From Paralichthys olivaceus (Eukaryota; Chordata; Actinopteri; Pleuronectiformes; Paralichthyidae), in assembly GCF_024713975.1 (NCBI RefSeq), contig NC_091093.1, positions 2,232,001-2,296,000 on the forward strand: 64,000 bases of DNA. Reading direction: 5' to 3'. This document shows positions 26,322 through 38,621 of this stretch, one piece after another. A program made the position numbers and the translations under genes. Below the pieces are notes generated by a model. That model searched no databases and was not told where the DNA came from. It saw only the letters and a program-made list of their open reading frames with translations. Position 1 is the first letter of the stretch. Every line of letters starts with the position of its first letter.

Positions 26322-28481
26322 CTTTTTTTTAAATCATATTTTAGAAGGAAAACTTCCTGTTTTTTATATGTTCCTGTTTTCAATGTTTATTTTATGTTTA
26401 TCTGTAGGATAATCCATAGCAATAACTCCTTTAGTGAAATAACAAAGTGAAGTCATAGTTATTACCCTGCTGCTAGTTTCTCTCAGAAGGTTTAGATAGA
26501 AATTGTTTATTTTCTTCTTTGCTAAGTTTAACAACTGCCATTAGAAAGGTACCATACCCATGTTTTTTTGCAAAAACTGCAATCCAATCACAGTTCTAAA
26601 AGATGACTCTGCTCAGAATTCTATAATTTAGAGCTTATATCAGTTTATGTTTTGATTTTGGGTCATTTATCGCTCAATGAATCATTTTGACTCTGATCAA
26701 CAATCAACAGCAGCCAGGGCCCATGGGTGTTGTAGTATTTGGAGCCATCCAGCACATATTATAGAACAACATTATTATTATAGAGTCTTGGTTCAGTTAT
26801 AAGCATTGTATTGTCTCAGAGAGTCGTGTGTGGAGAGCACTGTAGACTCCCTGCTTTGAAACATTTGATGTGCTGAGCAGCAAAGACAGTAATTTAACCA
26901 TTCTCAAAACTAGCAAAGCAGAGGTGAATGACATTAATTAGTCATTGAAAAGTATTTCTCTTAAAAAAACAACATGTCAGCAGCATGGTGGGTGTGACAT
27001 TATTCTGTTGTGTTACTGGTAGCTTTATTGCTTCATCTCAGTACACTTCAACCTTTAGCTTCTTTTACTAGTGAGAAGTCTTTATTTATTCAGCTCTTAT
27101 TTGGATACCAGCCTCGATTTGAGAATGTGTGGTACTCAGAAATATTATTATGGCTGAACCTTTCTTCTCCCTCCAGAACTGTGTGTATTTCCTTAGGTTT
27201 GATTTACTTATAATGTAAAAAGACACAACTTCAGACCTAAACTCAGGTTCGGGTGTTTGTCCCAGTATGTACGATCGATGGACTACATTCTAATTCTATG
27301 TGTTTATTTCATCTTCAATTGCAAATGGACAAATTCTACTTTATATTCAATAGAAAGAAAATAAATAAGACGTACTGAATATTTACTGTAGGCTTGCAAT
27401 TGCTAAGACATGTTGCATGATAATTACTTCTTTACTTTCTAAAGATTGTTATCATATATTGTGGATACTGGGGAGCTCTAAGCACAAGGTGCTCTCTGCA
27501 ACACAGTCACAGTATATCACAGAAAAGAAAGGTCATCAGATTATTTAATCCTTCATTGAGTCTCTAGAATATAACTGGAAAATCTGTTTTCAGAGATTGT
27601 TCTATAAATGTGGCTATTATAAAACAACTTGAAGCATCCATAGGAGCTCCATTCGATTTAGGTTTTTGACTTTTTCTAGATTTCAGACTGGATGCAAAAA
27701 TACCCTGTTTTAAAGTATTGTTTGTTTTACAATTGTTTAAATCCTAAAACAAGAACACTGTACCTTTGATTGCCTTTCTACAAATGTGTCTCCTAAGTAT
27801 TCATTTTACAAACAACTTGTAGGTGAAGGAAAATGGCTGCGCAGTTCTGTGTTATATTTTTTTTCAGTAGCATAATTTATGCAAAAAGTGTTTTATAGAT
27901 GTTGTAAATTAATATATGAATAAATATATTGAGTAAATAAATGACAAGCAATTACTCGGACCATGTGCTCTTTGTTTACATGCATCTTAATCCATAAATT
28001 GCCCTATATGGCCAAAATTGTGTGGACATGCCTATAATTTTATGAATGTGTCTGAATGAGAGTTCCACACAGCCACATCCCAATATCAGGTGGATTCTGA
28101 AACCAGAAGCATTTAGCCTGATATAGAATCAGATTAAGGTCCAGGGTTCATGTATGTGGTTTTCACATATTTGCGGCCATAAAATGTACCTTAAATCAAA
28201 CTTACAAGTGGATGTATAGACTATGGCTGGTGTACAAAAAGTAAAAGCAAAATACTCCTAGACAGAACTATATTCAGTTATTGGACAATTCTCAGATGTG
28301 TGTGCTTTCCTTTTGGTGTGATTCAAAACTGAATTTCATATCTTGATGCCTCTGAAACTGCTTTAAATTAAACAATCTGAATAAGATTGTTTAAAAAAAG
28401 TATGCAACCTGTGATGAGGGTATTGTATTCACTGTATTAGGAGCTTGCAAAAAGAAAGACATTTGGGGAACACCGCCTTAA
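24588..28481. other. Intergenic DNA
   Basis: No exon or RNA gene is recognised. It contains a (CT)n microsatellite at 25624-25670 and an (AT)n-poly(T) tract at about 26286-26330. Confidence 0.4.
25624..25670. repeat. (CT)n microsatellite
   Basis: About 23 CT units with a single G interruption near 25650. Confidence 0.92.
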
Positions 28482-28832
28482 AAGGTCCAGTGTGTAAGAT
28501 TTAGGTGAAAGGCAACTATCGGCAGAAATTTAATGTAGAATAATCCTCATGATGTTTTCACTAGTGAATGAATTGTAGTTCTTTACCCCAGAAAAGGCCC
28601 TTTATATTTAAATACTTTATATTTACATGGAGGGGACCCTCTCTACGGAGGCCGCCATGTTTTTTTACATTAGTCCAGACTGGACAAACTAAACACCTTT
28701 TGAGTTTTTATGACAATTAAAGGCTACCACAGGTTCTTTTTCATGTTTGGAAGGAGAGGGTGAGGTGAGGGGTGTTCAGCTGCAACATGCAATTTCAACA
28801 CTAGATATCACTAAATTCTACACACTGTACCT
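28482..28832 (+). mobile_element. TTAA-type MITE, copy 3
   Basis: Full-length copy of about 350 bp, bounded by TTAA at 28478-28481 and 28833-28836, with inverted ends AGGTCCAGTGTGTA and the complement of AGGTACAGTGTGTA. It has the same orientation as copy 1. Confidence 0.75.
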
Positions 28833-29628
28833 TTAAATGATAAACCTTCTCATCAGTGATCATCCTCTATAGTGTACACACCATATGATAACACAAGCAG
28901 TCACACATTTTGATATGATGAGGGTTTAAGACTCACCCAGCATCAGCAGCAGCACTTTTTCACAATTTCCCTTTTGAAATGAATTAAATATCTGTTTACA
29001 GGATGGTGTCCAGTGCAGGTTGTCTCTCAAAACTTGTTAATGGACAGCCACTATTGACTTTTTTGTGGTTGATATAGTAAGTTGTTTAAATGGGTCAGTT
29101 TTTAGTCTGCCAGTTTATAGTGAAGTACATGGTTAGTTCACACAAACTATCAATAAATGCTCAGTTGTCATTTATTTCCCACCAATACATTGGAGGTGGA
29201 TGGAACTTACTGTGATGCACACATTTTTGTTTAAATTCTGCAGAATACTCATTCTTCTGTGAACAGTTTTATTAGAACTTTGTGTGGAAGAAAAAGTCCT
29301 CTATAAAACAGTTGAAAGCAGTCCCTGGATTGTCCTTGTTAACAGAGCTTATTTTTCAAAAGACATGTTACTTTCGAACAGTTATTTCATTGTTGTGAAA
29401 ACCAAAAAAATCCAATTTAATTTATCTCCACATTATTTTTTTTATCAAAGTAGTCTATCTCAGACTACTTTGATAGTTTTGACAGTTTCATTTAAATATA
29501 TGGGTACGTAAGAAATTTGGGTGACCCATTTCGATAAACTCTTAATTTTGCTGACACCTTGAATTCTACGGTAAGATCATTGATTCTAGACAAATGACGG
29601 CAGCAACAGTCTTTCACTCAGTCTTAGA
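28833..29628. other. Connexin 3' flank
   Basis: Non-coding. A minus-strand AATAAA (complement at 29268-29273) lies 355 nt beyond the connexin stop and could be its polyadenylation signal. A 14-bp perfect hairpin is at 29443-29475. Confidence 0.4.
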
Positions 29629-30834
29629 CTATATCCAGACCTGAGCACTCCTTTGCTTGGACCCCCTGCTCTCCCTTATACTCTTCAGAGGCTGACTCTC
29701 TCCTTTATGGGAGTCTTGTCTCTTTGGCTGCTCCAATTTTGTCTCTCTGACCCCTTCAGGCTCCCCCATACTGCTACAGTTCACAGCACAAGTCCAGTCC
29801 GGCTGGTGTCCCACCACCAGGTCTAAAGTGGGGAGAGAGGTGGTGCTGGTCACATCTCTGAAGCCTAAAGAGGATGTGAGAGAGGGACTGTCAGGGGGAA
29901 AGGTTTCATATCCCCCCTTCATACCTGAGCAACCTCCCCATGATGTCCTCTCCCTCATTCTTACCACCTGTCGAATCTTCTTCCAGCCCAGGTGGTTGAG
30001 CTCCAGCAGGTTAAGAAGGATACAGAAAACTCCCACACAAAACATGAAGCACAAGAAGATGGTCTTCTCTGTGGGTCTAGAGACGTAGCAGTCCACCGGC
30101 TGGCTGCAGGGGGCTGAGGTGCAGAGGAAATGGACAGGTACCTGGAAGCCAAACAGCTTCCACTGGGCAAGGACAAAGCCCACCTCCAGAATAGCACGTG
30201 AAAACACATGGAATATATAACATTTGGAGAGAACCCCTCCAGGGACCACATGACCCTCTGCACTCCCTTCTCTGAAAGAGCAGACACGAGCCTGGCTTAA
30301 GGACATTATGTTCTTGTGGTCTCCCCTCTGGAGGTTCTGGGTGGGTATTCCCTCCAGCACATCTGCCAGGCTGTGTCCTAAATGCTTATGGGAGCGAACA
30401 GAGCAGCTATCTGAGTCGCAGCTTCGATCATATGCCTCCCGTCCGCTGTCACGCCATACATCTGAACGTCCCTGCCCTGGGATATTCCCTGTCCCCTGCC
30501 CCAACCTTTGGATGGTGTTGTGGGGCCGCTTGGACAGGTTGTGCCATGTGTAGATGATGAAGCAGAGGGATGGCGTAGAGACGCTGATAATGTGAAACAC
30601 CCAGAAACGAGGTTGCGAGATGGGTGCAAATGCATCATAGCAGACAGTGGAGCATCCTGGCTGAATTGTGTTGCACACAAACATCTCCTGCTCGTCTGTG
30701 TACACGTCCTCAGTTGCCACAGCCACAATGAGCAGCCTGAAGATGACCATAACGGTGAGCCACAAACGACCAATCATGGTGGAGTGCTGGTGGACAGCAT
30801 CCAGGAGACGTTTGAGCAGGGTCCACTCCGTCAT
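29629..30834 (-). CDS. Delta-group connexin, single exon (Cx36.7/gjd-like)
   Basis: Connexins form hexameric hemichannels that dock into gap junctions. This 401-codon uninterrupted frame has the full topology: N-terminus MTEWTLLKRLLDAV, TM1 at about 21-40, first extracellular loop with C54, C61 and C65 (C-x6-C-x3-C), TM2 at about 76-97, a long cytoplasmic loop (about 98-203), TM3 at about 205-230, second extracellular loop with C238, C243 and C249 (C-x4-C-x5-C) followed by YVSRPTEKT, TM4 at about 257-279, and a serine-rich C-tail. QHSTMIGRLWLTV and VCNTxQPGC place it in the delta group near Cx36. From memory it most resembles the fish early cardiac connexin Cx36.7 rather than neuronal Cx35/36. 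Unlike GJD2 it has no intron in the N-terminal coding part. I infer the exact paralogue only weakly, so no symbol is given. Confidence 0.92.
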   Translation of the reverse strand: MTEWTLLKRLLDAVHQHSTMIGRLWLTVMVIFRLLIVAVATEDVYTDEQEMFVCNTIQPGCSTVCYDAFAPISQPRFWVFHIISVSTPSLCFIIYTWHNLSKRPHNTIQRLGQGTGNIPGQGRSDVWRDSGREAYDRSCDSDSCSVRSHKHLGHSLADVLEGIPTQNLQRGDHKNIMSLSQARVCSFREGSAEGHVVPGGVLSKCYIFHVFSRAILEVGFVLAQWKLFGFQVPVHFLCTSAPCSQPVDCYVSRPTEKTIFLCFMFCVGVFCILLNLLELNHLGWKKIRQVVRMRERTSWGGCSGMKGGYETFPPDSPSLTSSLGFRDVTSTTSLPTLDLVVGHQPDWTCAVNCSSMGEPEGVRETKLEQPKRQDSHKGESQPLKSIRESRGSKQRSAQVWI

Positions 30835-32599
30835 GCTGGCCTGCGGCTGATGGCTGCCTCGAGGAGGGACAAGCTGCCTGGAGTAGAGCAGTCTGCTCTG
30901 TACTAATCCACCTCTCCTTCTCCTGAAGCCCTATCCTGGTCCTGCTGACTTTAACTATACTACAAAAGACCCTGAAAACTGTCCAATTTAATCTACATTA
31001 CTTTTTTTTTTTTTTTTCCCTCAATTCTAGCTGACTTCTCATTTCTTGATCAGAAGGATCTTCTAAAATCAAAGCACCTTCCCTCCTCAGCTGAAACCTG
31101 CAGTCCTCTCTGACTGAGTGTTTGCCAGCCCTGCCTAGCTGCTTTGAGAGCAGTGGAGTCATTGCAAAGGACAGCCATCCCATCTTTTACAGATAAGGAT
31201 GTCCACTTGACATGAGTCACTTGGCGCTTACAAGTCTCCCTTGTGTTTAGGATCCATTTTAAAACTGAGACATCAGCCATCCTGTACCAGAGGACCTGCT
31301 GATAGTGTTGACTGATAGAGCATTCTTCACTGATTAGTCAGCTGAAAGCAAATGGGCTCTTCCATTAATGGAGAGGCATATTTTAGATGATGAGCAGTAA
31401 GGAGCACATACGTACTATAGGGTTTATGACAACAGACATTATTATACCCAAAAAGGCACCAACTCTGGATACACAACTGAAGTTTAGACAACTAAAAATG
31501 AGGCAGTCTGGTCAGTCTTGTGTCTCATGAGGTTTTCTGTTCCAGGCCCTTGTTTTGACTGCTCCTCTCCAGCCACTTGCCACTCCTCTTATCTTTGTTT
31601 TAAAAAAAGACCCTTGAAAGTTCTACTAGCATCAAATCATCCTGTCCCTAAGATAAATCACTGTGTCCCCTTTCCTTACATCAAACAGTCCTGGCAAGCT
31701 CCGTCAGAGTCTCTCTCTTGCAGAGCTCTGCTCACATTCTATTTATAACATGAACAAAAATGTTTGGTGCAGCATGAAATATAAATGATTGACAATCATT
31801 TGTTTTAAAACTGTCTCTCAAGACTTAAAATACAGGACGGTGGCTCAGATTTATTATGGTAGGGACATTCTTGCTACAAGTATTATAATTGCATGTACGC
31901 ACTATATTAACTGTTCAGGACAGGTAATAAAAGATAAAAAATAAGCAGGAGATAATGTGCTATTGTTTCAACCATGTATTTGGAATACCTTGCATTAGGT
32001 AGTGTAGCTGATAGTTGAAGTACTAACCTTTCCACAAACCATCCACAGAAACTTTCACTAATATTTAAGCTTTCAGCTCATGAACTCACAACAGTAATAT
32101 CATTATGGTATTAGAACTTCTTGAGTGAGTGCAGCTTCACCTGTATGTGTATTATACCATGATATTCCTGATGAGATGATACATGACATTCATAGATGCA
32201 AAGTAGATGCTAGATGATGTGACACATTGTTCAGGCTCTGTACCTGAACCTCCATGAATGGAAACACAAATGGTACTACAGGGTAACTTCAGGATTACTT
32301 CAGGGTTTTCATTCCTAAGAAGCTTGTTCACTTTATACCTGGATAAATCACCATGCTTAATTATGCTGAATGACTAACCTGCTCAAGAACAGGTTTAGTT
32401 TGACATAAGAGATCAAAGCACTAACCACTAACCAGTAAATTCTTTGAAACATGACATTCTTTAAGGATTTTGTGGAGCTTGGGGCCTTGAGGAGGACAAA
32501 GGTCTTAAGAGATAGACAAAATAATTGTACCTACTCCGATGAGTATCTTAATGAAAGATAGAGCTCTTCTTCAGAGGGAATGAAAAACCTATGTAGCTG
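30835..32599. other. Connexin 5' flank and intergenic DNA
   Basis: No exon is recognised. The first few hundred bases should include the connexin 5' UTR and promoter. A poly(T) run lies at about 31002-31017. The open frames here are short and unlike known proteins. Confidence 0.35.
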
Positions 32600-32904
32600 G
32601 TGGAGCCGAACCAACCTGACACGGAGCAATGTGCTCACAGTACCTCAGACTCGCTCTATGTTTCTTTGCTTGTGGGAGTTACCACCAAGATTTCACAACA
32701 TACAACAACGATAAACCCTGGTTCACTGCAAAACTCGGGCAGCTTCGTCAGCCCAAGGAGGACGCCTACAAAAGGGTTAGGGTCAGCCAGCGGTTGCAGG
32801 CCTGGTTGGACAGGATCCTGTTAAACCAGGCCAGAAACACACTGACAAAGGAGATCAGAGTAGCAAAGAGGAGCTACACTAAAACTTTGTCAGCCAGCGA
32901 CCTG

Positions 32905-33425
32905 GCATTACATTTTACATTTTATTTAGCTGATGCTTTTATCCAAAGTGACTTACAATAAGTGCATCATACATGAGGGGAAAAACCCAGAACAACAAGA
33001 ATCAAGTAAATTTTGCTTCAAAAAGCCAAACTACAAATGCTACAATATAAGTGCCATATAAGTTTATATATATATATATATATCTCCTTTTTTTTAATTT
33101 AGACCTCATCTTCACCGAGGTGTAATTGGAAAGAGATGTGTCTTTAGTCTATGGCGGAAGATATGAAGACTTTCTGCTGTCCTGGTGTCAATGGGGAGCT
33201 TGTTCCACCATTTAGGAGCTAGGACAGAAAACAATCGTGATTTTGTTTGGTGGTTTACTCGCAGTGAGGAAGCAGCAAGCCGATTGACAGATGCAGAGTG
33301 GAGTGGACGGGCTGGGGTGTAAGGTTTGACCATTTCCTGGATGTAGACTGGACCTGATCCATTCACAGCACGGTATGGATCTGTGAAGAGCATATGAGTC
33401 TGGTCTTTCAGAACCAGACGTTGTG
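32905..33425 (-). mobile_element. Antisense LINE 3' tail nested in the LINE
   Basis: The minus-strand frame 33429-33112 ends FSVLAPKWWNKLPIDTRTAE, then SLHIFRHRLKTHLF. This is the C-terminus of another L2/CR1-type ORF2. Its 3' end at 32915-32960 carries the AGCTGATGCTTTTATCCAAA tail common to fish L2-related LINEs and SINEs. It interrupts the plus-strand element, so it inserted later. Confidence 0.65.
33066..33083. repeat. Short (TA)n tract
   Basis: About nine TA units inside the nested LINE tail. Confidence 0.8.
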
Positions 33426-34536
33426 TCACCCTCCTGCCTGAAAGTCTGTGTTGACCAGCTGGCCCCCGTCTTCACGCAGATCTTAAACCAATCACTGGAG
33501 CTGTGTGAAGTCCCCTCCTGCTTCAAACACTCCACCATCATCCCAGTCCCCAAGAAATCCTCCATCACATGATTAAATGACTACAGGCCTGTCACCCTGA
33601 CATCTGTGGTCATGAAATCGCTTGAGAGAGTGGTGTTGACCCACCTGAAGGACATTACAGGCCCCCTGCTGGACCCCTGCAGTTTGCCTACCGGGCAAAC
33701 AGATCGGAGGATGATGCAGTCAACATGGGACTGCACTACATGCTGCAACACCTCGACTCCCTAGGGACATACGCAAGGGTTGTGTTTGTGGACTTCAGCT
33801 TGGTGTTCAACACCATCATCCCGGAATTATTTCAACCCAAACTCTCCCAGCTCTCTGTGCCAGGGTCCACCTGTCAGTGGATCACTAACTTCCTGACAAA
33901 TAGGAGGCAGCAGGTAAGGCTGGGAATCACATACATACAGATGCATGGCTGAACAGCTGGCCCTCTTCTAAACAAGCTCAAAACTTTGGAGATGAAAGTG
34001 GACTTCAGGGGGAGCCCCCCAACGCTGCCCCCCCTCACCATACTCAACAGCACTGCATCTGCTGTAGAGACCTTCAGATATCTGGGATCCACAATCTCCC
34101 AGGACCAAAAGTGGGCCTATAACATCGACACCATCACCAAAAAGGCCCAGCTGAGGATATACTTCCTGCACCAGCTCAGGAAGTTCAACTTGCCTCAGCA
34201 GCTGCTGATCCAGTTCTATGCTGCTATCATCCAGTCTGTTCTCTGCACATCCATCACTGTCTCGTTTGGATCAGCCACCAAACAGGACAGGCGCAGACAG
34301 TCAGGTCCGCAGAAAAATCTTTGGTGCCAGCCTGCCCTCCATCCAGCACCCGTCAAACCCTGAACACAATCAGTTCCAACTCCTCCCCTCTAGTAGGCAC
34401 TACAGAGCACTGAAGGCCAAACCTACCAGACATCAGAACAGCTTCTTTCCTCTGGCCGTCATTCTGATGAACACATAATCAGTCATACAGTGTCAGGAAC
34501 AATCTGTGTGCAATGATCTGGTACCTATATATTCTA

Positions 34537-34542
34537 TATTCT

Positions 34543-34576
<34 letters not shown>
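34537..34576. repeat. (TA)n microsatellite
   Basis: About 18 TA units just downstream of the LINE remnant. Confidence 0.9.
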
Positions 34577-34578
<2 letters not shown>

Positions 34579-35200
34579 CAGCTACCTCATGTATATAAAG
34601 TATCCTGTGACAATCTTTCCATATTTATTCAAGCATTTTTGCACTCTGCATCTGCACTATTTCTCCATTTCATTGTCATTGTTTTTTATGTTCATATATA
34701 TATATATTTATGTACTTTGTATATGTATTAATATTCATACTTGTATATAGTCATTAAATGTTTATGCTTAAGCTTACTGTGCTTTGTTGTCCTTGTTTTT
34801 TTGTCTATTTGTTTATATCTGTATGTTGAGAGCAATGGAAAAACCAGAGTCAAATTCTTTGTATGTGTACACATACATGGGCAAGCTGATTGTGATTCTC
34901 CTAATAAACCAGTTGAGTTCAGGAGTATCATACACTGGTGGGTTTCTGTGCTTAGAATTTATATGAAATCTCTGCCTCTGAGTTCCTGGAAAGAGATCAT
35001 GGAGGCAGTTGGATGCAGCCAGGGTATATGGTAGAAGGCTTTTCACCTCAGTAAAGTAATTAACGCTGATGACACTGACGCAATAGCACGACATATAAAC
35101 TGCTTTCTTTGAAGCAGCTGTACATCTTGCTTTTATTCCTAGAAATAATGTCACAGGATCCCAGGATCAGGTGTTGCAGGATCATGATGATGAGGTTGTA
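34577..35200. other. Intergenic DNA
   Basis: AT-rich; nothing recognised. Several short open frames overlap on both strands and none resembles a protein family. Confidence 0.4.
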
Positions 35201-35219
35201 CAGGTAAAGCATTAAGCTG

Positions 35220-35760
35220 AGTCCAGACAGCCTCCTACGGTGCTTTTGTCTGCTATCGATGCAGACTGAGGCACACGCTAGATTACCGTCTTTTAAAGGC
35301 TGTTATGGGACCTGATGAAGCGAGGGAACGATAGACTGGAGAGTGGCCCCTCGCTCCTGCCCTGAGCAGGATTAGCGAGGGCCCCTGTCCCATCTAACAA
35401 AGCAAAACAGAGGAGGGGGGGCAAAGGTTCCGCTGATTGCAAACAGACCTTGACTAAAACCCAGACACAAAATCAATCAACCCAGACCTGCAACTGATGG
35501 CTGCAAAGAATAGGCCCGCACCCAGCACCAGTGACAGAGAGGACAGGAATTGGCTTTTCTCCTGCACTGGCGTTACGTCGCCTAGTGTATTTATTTTTCT
35601 ATCCAGCATGTCTAAGGCTCCGTGCACTGCTGCCCTGCTGCTGTTAAAGGAATTATCCACCCTCTCAGTCTGTTCAAGAAGGAATTCCTGATGATGTGGA
35701 ATCCCCCTTAGCTTTGTTAGAAGCAGCCTGGGAATGGATCACAGACGGGATTAAAAGAAA
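35220..35760. other. Complex non-coding block, possible regulatory element
   Basis: Unlike the flanks, this block has balanced base composition, few homopolymers and no similarity to the repeats elsewhere in the window. A minus-strand frame (35660-35454, starting at GTG) has a plausible-looking sequence, but no upstream splice or family match. I read it as a candidate conserved non-coding element. Only comparison with other fish would show that. Confidence 0.25.
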
Positions 35761-38489
35761 AAGAGAGAGAGAAAAGGGAACGAAAAGTGTTTCTCTTTCT
35801 CCCTCGAGTTATTTTTCAGCAGGACTTTTATCTGAGCTCATGTGAAGAGAGAACAGTTCATAAATATGAATGAAGAGCTTCTTTTAAAAGAGGCTGGGCT
35901 CCTCATCTGCTTCACATACTCACAGACAATGTACCTAATCCCAAAGCAGATGATTTCCTTAAATAATCTTAAAATATTGTTGCAGTACAGGGTGTAGATG
36001 CTGTGGATGATTATTCTAATAAACAAAATGTTACTTTTATGATACATTTCTTAATTGCACTGTGTTGGAAGCATCAAAGGTTGTTCACCTTTTCAAGATA
36101 CTGTAGGTGATACAATAAGTAGCCATTGTGTGTCCAACCTGATCACACAAGAAACAAGTGACAGTAAAATTACAAAGACAGACGAAGACAGTGTTTTGTG
36201 TTTTCTGTAACACTCAATGCACCCAAACTTGCTTTTACAATTAGGTAAGAAAAAAAGTGTGTTGTAAACAACCATACTCAGGAGTACTAATAGTAATCAT
36301 AAAAAATATGGCAAGCTATCCAAGAATGTAACACAAAGTGTGTAATAAGGGGAACAAAGACGAACAAGTATTCATTCAGTAAAAATAAAAAGGCTGACAT
36401 GTTCTACTACTTCCTAATAATTCTTATGTATATTAGAAATTAGAGACCATGGTCAGTCATTTTACTTCAGTTTGGTAGATCAGATCAGAGCATTATATTT
36501 AAAGTACAAAATATATAAATTATATTAATAATATTATAACTAATAAATAACTACATTTATTTTAATTGAATATGTACTTTAATAAGCTCCTTAGAGGTTC
36601 ACAAACAAGCACAAGGAAAGGAAAATGACAAATGTTAGTTGACTATTGATTAATGGTTTATTCAAATAACTGACTCTCCCCAGACATCCAGTATTCCTTT
36701 CCAAAACACACCACACTCTCATGTTGGTTCCCATCATGGGGGCAGCTCCAGTCTACATTATCATAGGAGCTGGGAGGCCAGCGCGAGGCTCTCTCTGCTG
36801 CCAGCCTGGTAGCCCCCTAACAGGATTAAGGGGGGATATGGTGAGGTGGTACTCCTGCTTGGAGTAACTCACTCTGATGTGATTTCCATTTGCCTGGCCT
36901 AGCTCGTACTATCCTCCATCTAATCTCTCACTATTCTCACTGCCATCCATTAGCCACGCTAATCTGCTTCTAGGCTTTAGGAAGAGAAGCTTCTTCACAC
37001 CGACGCTGATAAACACAGGGATGTTTTTTACTGTGTGGGAGCACACACCTTCGCACAGGACTTGTGGATCTCAAGCAGTTGGTAAGACTTCAGTTAGAAA
37101 TTCACTTCTATACTTTGTGCATGGTGTTGTGTGAAGCCCATTGGCTTCGCTCTACTCTGTGACTGGTTCTGGCTCGGCTCAATGTCGTGTTTCATGTGTC
37201 ACTGCTTGTACTTGCGTGTCTGTGTTAAAGAGAGCATGTCTGTAATTTCAAATGAGTTGATGTTTAAATTAATCCAAACCAACTATGTGCAAGAGGCCTC
37301 GGTTTTTAATGTAGAAAATAATGGATTGTTGCTGAAGCTTGCTAAGAACATGCACAATATATGGATAAGTGGGTGTTACCTCACTACTCAGTGTTTGACA
37401 TTAGACACACGTGTACATTTACAGTCAATGTCTACATTGTAAATTCACTTTTTTTTTTCAGATTTTTTATCTCATCATATCAAATGTTTAGGAAAATACA
37501 GAAAAAAGTATTTTCTCGATATAAAATTGTACTAAAATGGTTTGAACATTTCTATCTGCACTGATTATTTCACTTCTACAGTAAAAACTCAAGAAAATAA
37601 AATAACATTCTACTTGATTTTTGTTTTTTGGCTGCTTTTGGTCTCCGCTGAGTGACACTGCATGTTTACCAGAGAGTCACTGACGATACTGTGCAGGTAG
37701 TGGACAGTGGCTTTATACAACCCTGTCCCCTAAATTTTATTTATATACAGCTAAACTGCAAGAGCCCTTATAAAAGACTAATTATGATTAGATTACATTT
37801 CTATTCATATACAGTACATTGTTGATATGTTAGATTTGCATGGTATTTATTCACAAGCACATACTTTTTGACACATTAAGTGAACACACTTTTATTTAAC
37901 ATTACAGCAAAATGTTAACAGACATCATATTTATCTTCTGCCAATTTTGCAGTACAGTATTCAACTCCAGAATCATTCAAGTGTTTTATGGTTCTGTTCA
38001 GACAGTCCCTGGTTAAGGTCATGACGCCTCATTTATAACCAAAACATTGGGATCTTTAAAACCAAACTTGAGGGGAGAATGTGCACACTTCCATGCGTAC
38101 TCTGTGTGGAACCCATGCGTATGAACATTTTGGAGACGGGAAAATGATGATGCAGATGTTAAGTGATGAACTTAAGGCAGATTATTGATCCACTTCATCA
38201 TTAACTCTATAATCAGCTGCGTTATTTGTTCTCACGCGAGATACAGTAACTGTTTTATAAGAACCTTCAGTTGAAAAAGATATAAAATAAATTACGTTCA
38301 GATTCCATTAAACAGCACTGAGTCATTAATAGTTTTTAATAATAACGGTTATAAATGAGGCCCCTGGTCTCTGGTATGACAGTCCCTTTGTAAACCTCCA
38401 ATCCACCCCAACCACCTCAAGGTTAAGTTACTGCTGTTTATAAATGAATAGTGTTTCACTCTTTAAAATATATAATATGTGTGTAATCC
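35761..38489. other. Intergenic DNA with a second complex block
   Basis: Mostly AT-rich. About 36700-37080 is again of higher complexity (CTGGGAGGCCAGCGCGAGG region) and could be a regulatory element. No exon is recognised. Confidence 0.3.
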
Positions 38490-38621
38490 GTGTATCATTC
38501 GTTCTTTTCATATTCAATTAGAAAACCAAAACCATTCATAAATGAAAAACAAAATAATGACTTGTTTTTAATTTTCCGATTTTGGTTTTCTAATTGAATA
38601 TGAAAAGAATGAATGATACAC
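38490..38621. repeat. Near-perfect 42-bp inverted repeat
   Basis: The arm 38490-38531 and the reverse complement of 38580-38621 agree at 41 of 42 positions (one G/A difference). The 48-nt loop itself contains a smaller AAAAACA/TGTTTTT pairing. This could be a small foldback transposon or a hairpin RNA precursor. Confidence 0.85.

Larger units (their letters stand above)
32600..34480 (+). mobile_element. Degenerate LINE (L2/Rex-like ORF2), interrupted
   Basis: The plus strand encodes ORF2 blocks of a fish non-LTR element: NDKPWFTAKLGQLRQPKEDA at about 32710, then [18 protein letters not shown] and LNDYRPVTLTSVV at 33500-33615, FVDFSLVFNTIIPELFQPKL and STCQWITNFLTNRRQQV at 33785-33915, and ETFRYLGSTISQDQKW with RIYFLHQLRKFNLPQQLL to about 34230. 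Several frameshifts and stops, the missing catalytic middle and an inserted foreign block (32905-33425) make it inactive. Confidence 0.75.

Noticed and set aside
30308..30906. Plus-strand frames of 81 and 132 codons
   Set aside because: Antisense shadows of the connexin.
35454..35660. 68-codon minus-strand frame with a SNARE-like look (…SSRAAVHGALDMLDRK…)
   Set aside because: It starts at GTG, has no supporting splice exon and no family I can name; kept only as part of a possible conserved non-coding block.
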